Below are positions 12,298 through 24,800 of a stretch of 64,000 bases of DNA, one piece after another. The DNA lies in assembly GCA_025399215.1 (NCBI GenBank), contig MU621137.1, positions 1 to 64,000 on the forward strand, written 5' to 3'. A program made the translations under genes and the position numbers. The notes under the pieces are model-generated. The model searched no databases. It worked only from the letters and a program-made list of their open reading frames with translations, and was not told the DNA's origin. How positions within the stretch are numbered: position 1 is the first letter of the stretch; every line of letters starts with the position of its first letter. Source of the stretch: Globomyces pollinis-pini (Eukaryota; Chytridiomycota; Chytridiomycetes; Rhizophydiales; Globomycetaceae).

Positions 12298-12684
12298 ATG
12301 AATCAAGTTGACAGGTAAATTGTTATTTCAGTTCATTTCAGTAATTTGTTGAAAATGATTGAAGCTTCGGCATCGAAAAGGCAGCAACCAACACTCGCTG
12401 TCCCTCGTATCGTGGGAGGAATCGTCCCTTATAATTCTCGTTCCGATGAAGTGAGCTGCCTTCGTTATGCATTTAATCAATTTGATGAAAGCTCTCCTCA
12501 GTTTGTACTCCAAACTTAGTACTAAAGATCATAGCGACCTCTTCAAAGACAAACATTGCAATTAGCTCAAAAAGATTTCGAAGTAGCGAAAAAAACTACA
12601 TTAGGATCTTGGATAATTCCTAATCAACCATCAATGGGAAATAGAATAATTCCATGTTTGCCTGATTTCACAAAATCAACTTGA
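12298..12684 (+). CDS. Small hypothetical protein (109 aa)
   Basis: Family not recognised. Three exons give a continuous frame: 12298..12314, 12342..12504, 12535..12684 (introns 27 and 30 nt with typical ends). The product begins MNQVDSNLLKMIEASAS and ends IIPCLPDFTKST. It has no signal peptide or membrane segment and a mixed basic/polar composition, with a likely helix around LQRQTLQLAQKDFEVAKK. It starts 50 bp from the divergent TRMO-like gene, so the two may share a promoter, and is convergent with MIS12, with only 40 bp between stops. The regular introns and clean reading frame support a real gene, but there is no homology support. Confidence 0.5.
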
Positions 12685-12724
12685 GTTTTTAAGTTTTTAA
12701 TATATTATTAATAGTACTAGAAAG

Positions 12725-13708
12725 TTATACCATTTGTTTTCGTATCGTTTCCAAATGTTTGACCGATCCTGACGTTAGTGAACTTCAAGATTTACCTATG
12801 GCTAACGCATCTCGGAATTCGCGAGTTACATCCCAAGCAGATATATTTGGTGATTGACCATTTAATAAACTTGATTGTTTTTTTAAATGACCAACTATTT
12901 CTGTTTGAACAGCTTTCAGTCGATTTGAATCATGAGGAGCCTTTCCAACTACTGGTACAGTTCCCCAATCAACGGATCCTGTTCGTTTGTGGATCATTTC
13001 CATTTTGTCTTGAATCTCATCCAATTCATTTTTACAAGAAATCAGGCTATCTTTCAAAGGATCAATCTCATTTTCCTTGGCCGTGTTCTCTAATCTAACA
13101 AGGTTTTTTTGTACAGTTTGAATTCTATAATTATTGTACTGGATCATTACTGTTCGATTTTCTTGTCCAGTTGCTCTTTAATGGATAGCATCTTTGATTT
13201 TTTATACCGTTCCTAACAATGAATATTTCAAAGTGATACAATTAACATCTTTAGCCGTAAATCATCTAATCCTTCATTAAGTTGCTTTTGCTCTTGATTA
13301 GACAGGTTAAAGTTGAGACCCTATAAAAATTCAATAAAATAATCATAATCATACCTGATAATGTGGAAGAATGACTGTTTTATTTGGTGGAAGTGAGAAT
13401 ATATTCTTCAAACAATAGACCTCAAAACGATCCAATTTTGAATCAATAGCCTGTTCAAAAAGGGTCTCGATAGCTTGCATACCCTAATCGTAAATATTCC
13501 ATATCAACAATAGAGATAATTTGAGTAGAATGAGGTTGGTTAAAGATTTGGTTACCTCCTCTGTTTGTTGAACTCCCATCTCGTCTTGTATCAAAGTTTC
13601 AAAATACCTCATTGATTTATACAAGGACTTGTTTGTGATGTCGATAGTCTGATCGATGAACTGCATTGGTGCAAATCCTAAGTGTTCTATAACTGTGTCT
13701 GGATTCAT
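12725..13708 (-). CDS. MIS12: Kinetochore protein Mis12/Mtw1
   Basis: 265-aa product. Exons: 13708..13556, 13483..13355, 13320..13240, 13212..13151, 13124..12796, 12768..12725. The N-terminus carries the Mis12 signature: EHLGFAPMQFIDQTIDITNK, then a helix with GMQAIETLFEQAIDSKLDRF and CLKNIFSLP. The rest is coiled coil. Mis12/Mtw1 is the scaffold of the MIND/Mis12 complex linking inner kinetochore (CENP-C) to Ndc80. The first intron (72 nt) is unusually long here and contains no internal AG, so it cannot be split. The final intron is supported by a CACTAAC branch and gives the end KHLETIRKQMV. Confidence 0.85.
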
Positions 13709-13757
13709 TGATTTACAACTAAAAACTCAAAAAAAAGTCGGACAACAACAAATTCTA

Positions 13758-16263
13758 TTATGATTCAATTCCTGCAATTCTAAACACTTCGGCATATTCA
13801 AAGAATCGACTGGTTGTTAGTGGGATTATAAAATTACGTGATGTGTTTGTATGTAGTTTGATGCACATTCATAGCAACTAGAGCGTTTTGAACCTTGGTC
13901 AACCCATTCTTCTTGATCAAGCTGAATATACTACTAGCAATTGGGCTAAAGAGTGGTTAATAACATAATTCAATACCTTGGATAGGTTTCTTCGTTAAAG
14001 GTTCGATCAAGGCAGTTAACCATCTTGACTACACATTGTAAGCATGGAATAACGTTTCCTTCATTAGAATAAATTTTCGCAAGTGCCAATAAGGCAGATG
14101 TTGATAATTTTTGGTTCAGACATTGTGTATACCCCTCCTTTGCATCGTCAATGTGATTTAGCCGAAGTGCTAAATTTGCATAGATTTCCCATTCCGCACC
14201 ACGTTTACGATGAGTGGAAATAACGTTCATTGAAGCATTGGAATCAGTTATTGCCGGTTCGTTTTTGAAGAGTGTCATTTCCTTGGATTAGTAGAAATAC
14301 TTCAAAACCTGTTTCATGGCAGTGTATATCCTCAAATCGTTATATAAGACCATAAACAAGTTGTCCAACCATTCTAATGTAAGCTAAAATAATATTACTT
14401 TCACATAATCTCTTGTGCTTAAATGTAAAGTTGACGCCAGTAAAAGGAAGTCGGGGATTATTGAGAGCCTTTGTTTTAGAACCTTGATTGAACGCATTTG
14501 TTAAATTCGGATTTCCACTAGCCTTTTTGACTATTTCATCTATGGACATCTTTCCCTTTTTCTTTGGTGCATCAGGTTTGTCATCTAACGATATTGTCTC
14601 CATTACTCCAGCCACTTCTTCCTCTTCTTCTTCCTCATTTTCATACACATTCTTATGTGCTGTTTCTTCTTCGGTAATTGCTCGGTGAATTCTATATTCA
14701 TCCTCCATGACAAAAACTTTAGAACGATATTTCAACAACTCATCCCATCCTACTTTGTCCACCATTTTAGTAAGAATGATATAAGCTCTTTTAAATGTCC
14801 CTCTTAAAGTTAATGATGGCAAACGGCGCAGCTCTGGATGGATTTCATTTTCACTTGGATCATTTTCATCATAAAGCGATCCGCTAATATTTGGTGCCGT
14901 TTTTGGATCAAATGCTTCTCTGGAAGTATCCGGTTTCAAAGGTAAATGAGTCCTTGCAGGTGGTGGCATTCGACTACAATTAGGGATAATACTGTTACTG
15001 GGCATCTTTCTCAACATAAGTGAACATTGGACATGAATTTAGGGCCAGCATAGCCTACAACTATTAATATAAACAATGCTGACCGATTCATAATCTTCAA
15101 TTTCCAAGTATACATACGCCAACTTTTCCCAAACCACAAACTAGTTTCAGAATATCACTGTGATTATACCTCTGAAGGCGCTCTGGTCACTGCTAACTTA
15201 CAGAGTCTTAAAGCTTTGTCAAATTGTTTCTAATAGGAAATTTTAACAAAAAATATCATACTTTGGAAACCAGGAAATCTGCTTGGATTAAAAGCAGATG
15301 GTATGGGGTTGGAAACTTTCTGCTAGTTTCGTACATAACTTTCACAGCTTTCAATTCCTCATCTTCCATTAACGCTAATAGTTACCTGTTCCAATATATG
15401 CCTGTGCCAGCAGTGATCCTACTTCTGGATCTTCTGCAAATAATGGTTCCAGAAACTTTGCAACTTCACCTAGCCGTCCTGCTTCTCCAAAATATTTCAT
15501 AATTGCATGCGTTAAATGGTTGAAGGTACTGGTAGGTACTTGGATTTCTGGTTCTGAACCCAATTGCCAACCTATACAGTAAGGATTTGATAAATCAGAC
15601 AGGATATAGATATGTTGGACTAATTCCTATACTATACAAACTCACCTTTAAAGAATTCTGCTGCTGCCGCTTCTAAAAAGCGACGTTCTGTCTTCAAAGT
15701 TGGTAATGGATCAAGCTTTCGTAGACCCAACAATGGATCAACACCTTCTGCATTCTGGTCATCCAAGAGTGATCTTAAAACTGCACAAACATAAGCTTCT
15801 TGCCAAATAGCATTGTTATTCTTGATATCATGCTTTTCACCTCTCAAGTCAATCACGTATGCTTCCACTCCTCCTGGAATTTTAATTTCCACTCTTAAAT
15901 CAACTCTTGAGAATGCATTGAAACAACAATAAGTTCCACCAGTAATTTTCCAGGGATTTTGTTTTCCATTGACGTTGCCCAACATGTAACTTAGCGAATT
16001 CAAATAAGCAGAAAATGTTGCTGAAGAAGATGCATCTACTCCCATCACATAATGGTATGAACCAATCTAATTTGAGTCATTAGGTCTAATACCTCTTTAA
16101 TTTGTGACTTTTGATTTGTTTTTCTAATATGACAAAGGTCAGGAGGACCTAATTCTCGAAATGTAGTCAATGACTCTGTCCGAGCAGCAATTGATTCTCC
16201 TAGATTTGTTTCAAAGAATTCTGGAACTCCACGAAGGACAACTGGGTCTGCAGTCACAACCAT
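13758..16263 (-). CDS. ChAPs family protein (exomer, Chs5-Arf1-binding; Bch1/Bud7/Chs6-like)
   Basis: 718-aa product in twelve exons: 16263..16093, 16066..15646, 15571..15386, 15362..15262, 15229..15170, 15140..15084, 15054..14999, 14973..14399, 14373..14309, 14281..13977, 13945..13838, 13809..13758. Family landmarks: RTESLTTFRELGPPDLCHI near the N-terminus, the TPR array, ALNSCPMFTY, RMPPPARTHLPLK, and CEKWLDNLFMVLYNDLRIYT. ChAPs form the exomer coat with Chs5 and carry cargo such as chitin synthase from the trans-Golgi to the cell surface; they are a fungal family. The 23-nt intron at 15363..15385 is the shortest unambiguous one in the window; the 74-nt intron at 15572..15645 is among the longest. 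Confidence 0.92.
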
Positions 16264-16558
16264 CTAAAATTTTTCAAACCGCGAAGTGAAGTGAAATTCA
16301 CTCCCACTTATTGGCCTGTTAATTCAATTTTATATTATTTTGGTAATTAGAAATAATTCAGATGGTCAATTATATATTTCTTTTGATCCTAACCATTTGA
16401 TAAAATTGAACAACAGTTATGAAATCCAACCTATTTCGAATCCAGTTCATTTCCAAATATAGGATTGTTTTTTTGTCTTCATGGTAGAGTTAAATATTGA
16501 GAAGTATCTTTTGTTTGAGGTTCAATCCACTGTTGGAATCTTTTTTTCATTTTTCAAA
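16264..16558. other. Divergent intergenic region, ChAPs/TFIIIC
   Basis: About 295 bp between the start codons of two divergently transcribed genes, so it should hold both promoters. It is AT-rich. I see no reading frame, RNA gene, repeat or recognisable element. Confidence 0.6.
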
Positions 16559-19500
16559 ATGGATGAAATATGCGATGCAATAATGGATGAAATTGCATTG
16601 GAAGGAGAAAATGGTTTGTGAATATTGACTTATAGTAGGGGTGTATTTGTCAAAATTATGGACGTTGTTGGAAACCAGAATTCCAATTACTGGTCCGAAA
16701 GGTTCAGTCCTTATAATTATTAACAATTAGAACTATCCATTCCACTAGATAATGATACCAAGATGTTTCTCGTGAAATTCATGCTGAACATGAAAGAGAT
16801 AACCATTAAAAATGAGGAAGAGGTATTGATTTTTAAACCTAAAGGAAAGATGCGACATTATAATCCAAACAACACAGATATTGAAAATCAAATTCATTTA
16901 TGTGCTTCAATGAAACTGCGTGATTTATCGTTGGAAAAGTTTAAAGTTCGTACATTGACATTGACCTGTAGTACCAGTCTATTCCATGGACAGAAAAACT
17001 CGACCTTTTTATAGGATTGATAGCCAAGGCGAGATATAATGGGATTCTTCAGAGTGATTTATCTAAAGCGTTAGGAATTGAGGCTAGGATAACTTTTCAT
17101 CACTTAAAAATGCTTAAACCAGCCATGTATGTAGCGTATCATTCTAATGTTAAGCGAAAAAGTTGCTGTACATGCAGCAAATCATCATTCTAACGTTATT
17201 TTTCACAAACGATTTGTGGAATTGTCCAAAGAATATCAATCTCATATTTCCAGATCCGCATATTTGGAAGCATTGGATGATCCAAACACCATCTTGGAGC
17301 CTATTCCAAACCAGCCAAATGAATCTGGTACTAGGACCAGATTTTCGCGACAGGAGATTACCAATAAACTGGAGTTATTGTTAGATGCAGCAACAGGCAA
17401 TATTCTGAGAGAACATGACATTATGAATGCATTGGTAAAGTTCTTATTTAGTTTTTCATTTTTACTTAGCAAGTTGATACATCTAATAGACGGTCAAGAA
17501 AGCTGTTTAACGATCATATGTCGCGGTTATGTAAACTGTCCTTCGTAGAAAAGGTAACCATTCCCAGAAAGCTTCCCAATGGAACAGTTTTGCCCAAGAA
17601 TCCTGTTCGTTGTATTAAAAAGCTAAAGCCATTTACGAAAGCAAAACAGCCTGATATCACAGAGGAAGAATCTCCGGTTGAACGTCGTTTGATTTCCCAA
17701 AAAAGCATGCTGGTTGACGTTTCGCTAGAATGCCAAGTGTACAGTTTGATTTGCTCTGCTGGTAAAGCTGGTGTTACTTCAAAGATTATTGAGAAAGTGT
17801 TCCCAACAATTGGCAAAAAGATTCTCACAAAGATCATAGGAAATTTAACTGGAGCTCCATTACCCATGAAAAAGAAAACCACATCTAATGGTGAAGTCAA
17901 GTTTCCTGTCCACGCAATCCTGGAGTTTGATGGAAAAATCAAATCATTTCGATATTATGGCTCTGATTTGAAAATTGAACTTGGTGCATTGATAACTTCA
18001 TTGGATGATGAACCTGAAATTATACCCATGGATATATCTAATATCAACTCTACAGCCAACAAGGTAAGAAAAAAAAGATGTTTTCATTGTAGATATGCGT
18101 TATGTGCAAAAACGATTTTGATGAAACTGCTTCTTTCTCGTGTGCCAATTGTTCGATAGTAGGCCATGTTGATTGCATAGTGAATGATGACACAAATTCA
18201 TTTTGCACACATGCATGCCAAGAAACCTTTAATTCTGTTAAAGCAAAACCCAGCTCGAATGAGGACTTGAAGGGAATATTGGCTAGTAATGGCAGCTCGG
18301 CTTTGTCCATTAATGCTGCCGTGCGATCGAATGCGATTTTGGATATTCTCAACACCGAGAAAGCTGTAGAGTTTGGAAAGCCTTTGATGGACAAAGTAAT
18401 AGAGCAGATAGAAGCAAAAGGTTATCTAAAAATGTTGAAATACAAAATGGATAGGAAAACACTGAAAAGGACAGTTGACGATATGGCTAAGAAAGGTTTA
18501 GTCATTGTTCATTCAGTGCTTTTGGAACTACCTACAGGACAGAGACTAACAAAAAAGTTAGTACTCCATAGCGGTGTGAAAAATGTTCAGCAATATAAGG
18601 AAGCACTGCTTCAACAATATGCACAGACGTCCGTTATTGCAAAAGTAGTACCAAACAAGCCTGTCTTTGATGATGTTATTGAAGTGGAGCATCTGAGATT
18701 TAAAGATGAAAAAATAGAGCCATTGGTTAATTTAGATGGGGATGGGGTATTGCAATTAGGAAACGAAATTGGAATAGATGGCGATATAGGCGAATTAGAC
18801 GAAAATGATTTAAAGGTAGTTAGTGAAAGCTTTGGGCAAGAAGATAAAGAACCGAACAATGCTTATTGGCGAAAAATTGCTGTCGGTTATGGATACCAAT
18901 TGCCCCTCTTTCAACGGTATGGCTTGATAAATCTTAAATTTTAGAGTCAGAACACTACATAACTGGATTTTGAAGTATTTGATGGATAATCGAGACCGTG
19001 GAGGGGTGATGCAAGCTACTTCACTGTTTACCGAATTGCCTTTTGAAATATTCCTAAAAATAATTGGAGTTACCTCGTTGGAAAATAATATCCCATCCGA
19101 AATACTGGCTCAATATCAATCAACCAAACTGTCACAACTGCCTAGAAACCTTCGAGTAGAGTATGTGATTATTGGGAGGCTTCGGACTCATATGACAAAA
19201 CTAGTGAGAATGCTGGAAGATCTGGAGTTAATTGAAAGTAACAAAGTTTATGACACTTCAATTCCTGTGAAATTTATGTTGAACAAATCAATGCCTTTAT
19301 ATGATTATAGCAGCGATCCACCAACACTCATCGCCACTACTGAATTAAGAAGTCCCGCATCTATTGATATCTATTGGGATCAACTCAAATCACGATGTTA
19401 TAATTTGATGAAAGAAAAACTGAAAGCCCCAAAAGGCTCTTTTTCAACCCCATTTCTAGTGACACTTCTTGTGTCAAGAAATTGGGATATTTCTTTTGTC

Positions 19501-21765
19501 TTTCCAAAGGAGGCTATGGCAATTCTGGATTCCTTTATGGATAAAAAGAAATACACAACACCAATCAAAAACAATAATCTTTTGCTGACATTGGCTAATA
19601 GGACTGGCCTTCCGGTATATCGTATTAGACTCTACTATCAAAAATATGAGGACTCGTTTTCAAGAATGTTGTTGCACAAAACAAACCGACTGTTAGCAAC
19701 TTCTGGTAATAAGGATGTATTGAAATCTTTATACAAGCTACAAAAGCGAAGAAATCAGGTGGATTCAGGTGTTGATGAAACAGGTGACTATAAAATGAAT
19801 GTTAAACCTGATTTCCACCGAGTTAGAAATACTTGGACAGCTGAAGACGACGAAAGCATTCTTCTAGGATACGTTATATTGTCACATTTTCCGGTCAACA
19901 AAGGCTATCCTCTTCCTCAGATGCTTCAGTTATTTCCAAATGACACCAACTTGACCAAAGATCAAATTAGGAGACGCATTGGACTGTTGAGAAAGGATCG
20001 TGTCAAAGTGAATTTTTTGAGAGCTTCATGGGTAGATTATGATAAATGGTTGGTTGAAACTAAACAAAGGCAAACATCGTTTGATCATAATGTCATATTC
20101 AATAGCTTAAAAGCTGTAGTAGCAGGATTCAAAGAATACCTGAAGAAGTTCCAGTAAGTTAATCACAGCTAAATATTCAGCAATTTGGAGTTAGATAACC
20201 CAGACAAACCAATTGTATATTTCAGTTCTACTCCTGGTGATGACAATGAAAACATTCAATTGGTATTGGATCGTTGCATTTCTCAACTTTCTAAACTTTC
20301 TGTGCTTTATAGTGCAAATATGAACATAAATACATCATCTGATGATTTATGCGATTTTCAATATCAACCCGAGACCTTGGAGGAAAAAGAATCGAATATT
20401 CTTAGCGTACTATTAAAGGTTTGTATTAAAGAAATGCATTAATTTTCAAGATGATTCTAATTACACCAGATGCAGTGTACAATTCAGAAACTGCATGGTC
20501 TATTCTTCAACGATTTTCAGAGAGTGCTGCCCAATCGGTCATTCAATCGATGCAAGCCCAGGGAACGATCAAGAAATTGAATCCAGCAGACGCCGTGAAG
20601 CATTTGTTTCATAGAAACTTTCAATTTAGTGAGAAATACTTAAAGCTATTGTCTGGCTCCCTATCCCCAAGACTTTTCCCTCAAAGCAGTCGATATAGTG
20701 CTGCCATTAAGAATCAGGAGGACATAAACATTCCACAAACAAAAACTCCAGGTGTTATGGCTGTAATATTAGATTTATTTGCAAAAGGACGGGTTAAATC
20801 AAGAATAGAACTGCCTGAAAATATCGAATTGAAAGAACGGAGTGGTAAAAACAATTTTGTGGTTAAATGTTTAGAAAACCCGATTATAGTTAAGTTGTCT
20901 AATATGGATACAATCCCTGTCGAAAAAGAAAACACAGAAAGGACAATAATATCTGCCTCAAGAAAAAGGGTCAGATTAGATGATAATGAAAGCATGGATG
21001 CAGACAGCAGCAGCTCACAACTTGAATTAGTTGCTAGAGTAGTAAAGTTATCGGAGCGTCAATTGTTGGAAATTTTGGGGGTAATACGGACATTTGGAGT
21101 GCTGGGGTGCAGCATTGTCGACCTACATGTAAAAAGAATCTTCTAATTATGTTTAGAAATCAATTCCATTCGACATAAAATTCCGAACATTGCAGGACTT
21201 ATTGAACTCATTAATTCAACCAGGTTATGTGGGAGTTTTTGGGTCAAATTATCATCAATATGTGCACAAAGACTTCATAAATGAGTGTAAAATTCAGGTT
21301 AAAAAGATTACTGAACGAACATTGACAGAAAATGAAACTCCAGCAACTGCAGGGCCGTTCTTTATGGAGGCCAGAATGTGGAATGATATACACGGAGATA
21401 TGATTAAACCAATATATAGAGCCTGTTTAGAGACTGTATTGGGCATAATAGTGAATAACCCAGGAATCATGGAAGTGAGTTAGAATTGAGTTAACCTTTA
21501 GTCTAAAATTTATGATCGAGTATCTTGCATTTTAACAAGAGTGGAGTTGCGAATTGTTCTTGATGAACTAGTTTCGCGTGGAGCATGTTTCTCGGAAGCT
21601 TATGTCCTATCAGATAAAAACACTGGATTGCTAGATGATTTATTTGACGATCCAAGACCAATGCTATCCAAGTATGAGAGTATACCTGACGATGTCAATC
21701 CCGAAGATATAGTTACGTGCTATTTTGTACTTTCTGATTGGTATTTGAAGACTTCAGTTGAATAA
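16559..21765 (+). CDS. TFIIIC largest subunit (Tfc3/GTF3C1-like), paralogue A with PHD-like finger
   Basis: 1630-aa product in twelve exons: 16559..16613, 16639..16701, 16731..16945, 16972..17126, 17155..17434, 17470..18063, 18093..18916, 18945..20153, 20181..20418, 20451..21128, 21157..21474, 21502..21765. The N-terminus is the B-block winged helix (VYLSKLWTLLETRIPI), followed by an extended winged helix (YNGILQSDLSKALGIE). TFIIIC binds the B box of tRNA genes and recruits TFIIIB/Pol III. A Myb/SANT-like stretch (NTWTAEDDESILLGY) lies in the second half. Exon 7 begins with a C4HC3 cysteine/histidine cluster (aa ~455-500) absent from paralogue B. The next gene is the tandem paralogue, 55 bp downstream. 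Confidence 0.85.
18093..18219 (+). other. PHD-like zinc finger inside TFIIIC paralogue A
   Basis: The first residues of exon 7 read C-x2-C-x11-C-x2-C-x4-H-x2-C-x9-C-x3-C, the ligand order of a PHD finger, starting ICVMCKNDF. The loop before the last Cys pair is short and I do not see the usual PHD tryptophan, so another cross-brace finger is possible. The same position in paralogue B has no such cluster. Confidence 0.65.
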
Positions 21766-21820
21766 AGTTTTGTGCTATGGTATATTTCCGTACGCAATTT
21801 TTCCATATTTAAATATAACG

Positions 21821-24800
21821 ATGGATGAGCAATTTACTATGGATGAAATATTTGAAATTGCAATTGATGAAATAGCTTTGGAAGGAGAGAGCGGTAGGAT
21901 TCTCCCAAATTAAAAATTCAGGAGTCAAACTTGTTAAGTTTTGGAACGTCCTAGAGAAACGATTATTCATCACACATAGCAACAGTATAAAATTCTCTCA
22001 GCTCATTCTATTAGAAATCAGATTTACAATTGATGATCATTTTAAAGTTTATTTGATAAAGCATTTGATGAACTGCAAAGAAATCAATATTTGCAATTCA
22101 AACCTGGTACGGGATTTTATGTGCTTATTAAAGAAAAGCTTGAAGATGCTAATATGTCAAACTGTTTAGTAGAAGATAAGGTGGTGTTGATTGCATCAAA
22201 CATGTTGATTGAATTGTCACAGGGAAAGCAGAATGTAAATGGCATCAATTGGAATGAAAAATTAAATCTAATTATTACTACAGTTGCGCAGAGTCGGTTT
22301 AATGGTATCTATCAGAGTGAATTAGGAAAGAAGTGTAATTTGGATGGAAAATCCATATTTCATTATATCAAAATTTTGAAGCCATTGATGTATTACCAGC
22401 GATATTTATTTGTAGTGTAAAGGTACCAGTTTCAATTACGCGCACCGAGAATGCAATAGGTCATCACTCAAACTTAATCATTTTGAAAAGATTTTGTGAA
22501 TATTCTGAATCTTACAAATTGTATTTAAAAAAACTATCTGATATTGAAAAAATTGACAATACCTCAACTATCTTTGAGCTAGCTCAAAGCCATGAAACTA
22601 TTCACATCAGGCTGTCAAGTTCACAGTTAATGTCAAAACTTGACACACTCCTCACTCAGGCGAAAAACAATATCTTATATATTGAAGACTTAATGGGGGC
22701 TTTGGTAACTCTGTTATCTATATTGATTTTCAAATAGCAAATAGAAAGAGACAAAAAATATTCCCGGAAATATTTTTTCAGAGTTTTACACTACTTGAAA
22801 ACACTAGGTGTGATTGAACATGTTAATATTCCAAAATCTTCAGTTGATGGAAAAAAGGGAAATGGGGTAGTAGGATGTGTTCGAAAGATAAATTCATTTG
22901 ATGCTGCAATGAAACATAACTTTTCTCAGGCTATTGATCCAGAGAGAGACATTTTAAGCAAACAAGATGGCCTAATGATCGATTATACTTTGGAATACCA
23001 AGTATTCAAATTAATTTTATCTGCTGGAGATGCAGGAATCCTATTATCCACTATTATAACGGCATTCCCATTCGTAGGTGATCGAAACATCCGAAGAACT
23101 TTAGATGTTTTATCTGGTGACTTGGATTTACGAACCAAACAGAAGAAATCAGGGATATCATGTCTTCGGAAATATATTCAATCATCGTTTGAATTGACAG
23201 GCAGAATAAGGCATCTTCGTTATAAGATATCAAAAGTTGGATTAGAGTATTCGAACATGATCAAACCGCACCCTGAACTTCGTGATACGGTATTCGCTTT
23301 GTTGATAACAATAGTCCACAGGTAAAAAACCTTCCAAATGTGAAATTGTGCACCTTCATACTGACTCAGCGAGTCTAGCAGAGTTGCCTATTGCTGATAG
23401 AGTGACTTCTCAAATTTGCTCCGATATAGATGATGATATGATCCCTGATATTGGTCCAACTAATGCTGCTTTGAACTCAAATTTCTCTTCAGGAGACTAT
23501 GTCTCTGTTAGAAAGGCATTAATCTTAGAAACTGTTCAAGCACATCGAGTTATTGAATTTGGTAGTGATTTAACGAAAGAATTGCGAGAGTTAGCAGCCA
23601 AGAAAAAAATCATTGGATTATTAAAGCACATTCCCAACTCGAGGTACCTATGGAATTTAGTTGAGCAATTGGTGAACCAGGAGCTGCTCAAAATAGAAAA
23701 TGTCAATGTTGAACTTCTAACAGGATTAATTGTGTCTAAAACACTTTTAGTAGATATTAGTGTCAGTGACATACACCCCCTAGTAAGTGATTACTGTGAG
23801 AATTTAAAGAAAACTTCTTGGTTTCCTAAATCATATCCAAAACCTTGCATGGATGACTCGGTGAAAGTGGAAAGACTTGAATTTGATGGAACAAAGCCTG
23901 ATGTAGTAAAGGATGAACATGAATTGTGCCAGTTTGTTAGCTGGCAGAGTATAGCCGTGAGTAACGGGTATATCCTCCCGAAAATCCGCAGGTATTCATT
24001 TTGATAAATCTAATGCAGGTCCAAAATATTTCTTTCGTGGCTCTTTACACTTTCAAATTCATTTATAGCGGTAGAAGCTTCATCTTGTTTGATTATTGAC
24101 ATTCGGACATTATTTGCTGAACTACCTTTAGGTATTTATTTTAGCATAATTGGTGTTCTGAAAAACTCCGAATTAAGAGATCAATACTTAAAAGAAACAC
24201 CAGATGCTGGGCAAACGAAACTAGTTGACCTACCCAATGAAATTAAAGTGGTCACGATTGACCAATATAGGTTCAAGATGACACTTTACGAGCTTGCAAA
24301 TATTCTTAATCTTTTGGGCTTAGTGGAAGCCGTGGAGAATGTCGATGGAATATATAAGGAAAGGGATGTTTCTTTCTTGGGTTCGACAATATTTCACTTA
24401 CGGCTCAAGCGTGACGTTTCTCTCAAGGATTATTACACCAGTCCTCCTAGAATAATAGAGTATTTCACATTTGACTCGCCGACTGTAATGGAATTGTATT
24501 GGAAAAAGTTGGAATCATTTTGTATTGGATCAGATAGACGTAAATATGTGAACGTCAAAAAAGAATTTCAAATACTCTTCAATTCTCGTAATTGGAACCA
24601 TTATGATACTTTTTCTGCAGAAGAAAAGGACATGTTATACTCATTCGTTGATAAGGAGAGGTTCGCTACTCCTTTCAACAATGACAACTTTCTGCAGAGT
24701 TTGTCAACCAGGCTATCTGTCTCAGTAGCCAGAATTAAAACTTTTTATCGGCGAATAGAATACAAATTTGCGAAGACACACAGAAAGCAGGTGGATTCGA

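Noticed and set aside
22015..22140. Apparent frameshift in TFIIIC paralogue B suggesting a pseudogene
   Set aside because: Removing a canonical 32-nt intron (22107..22138) restores the frame and the alignment to paralogue A; the total coding length is then divisible by three.
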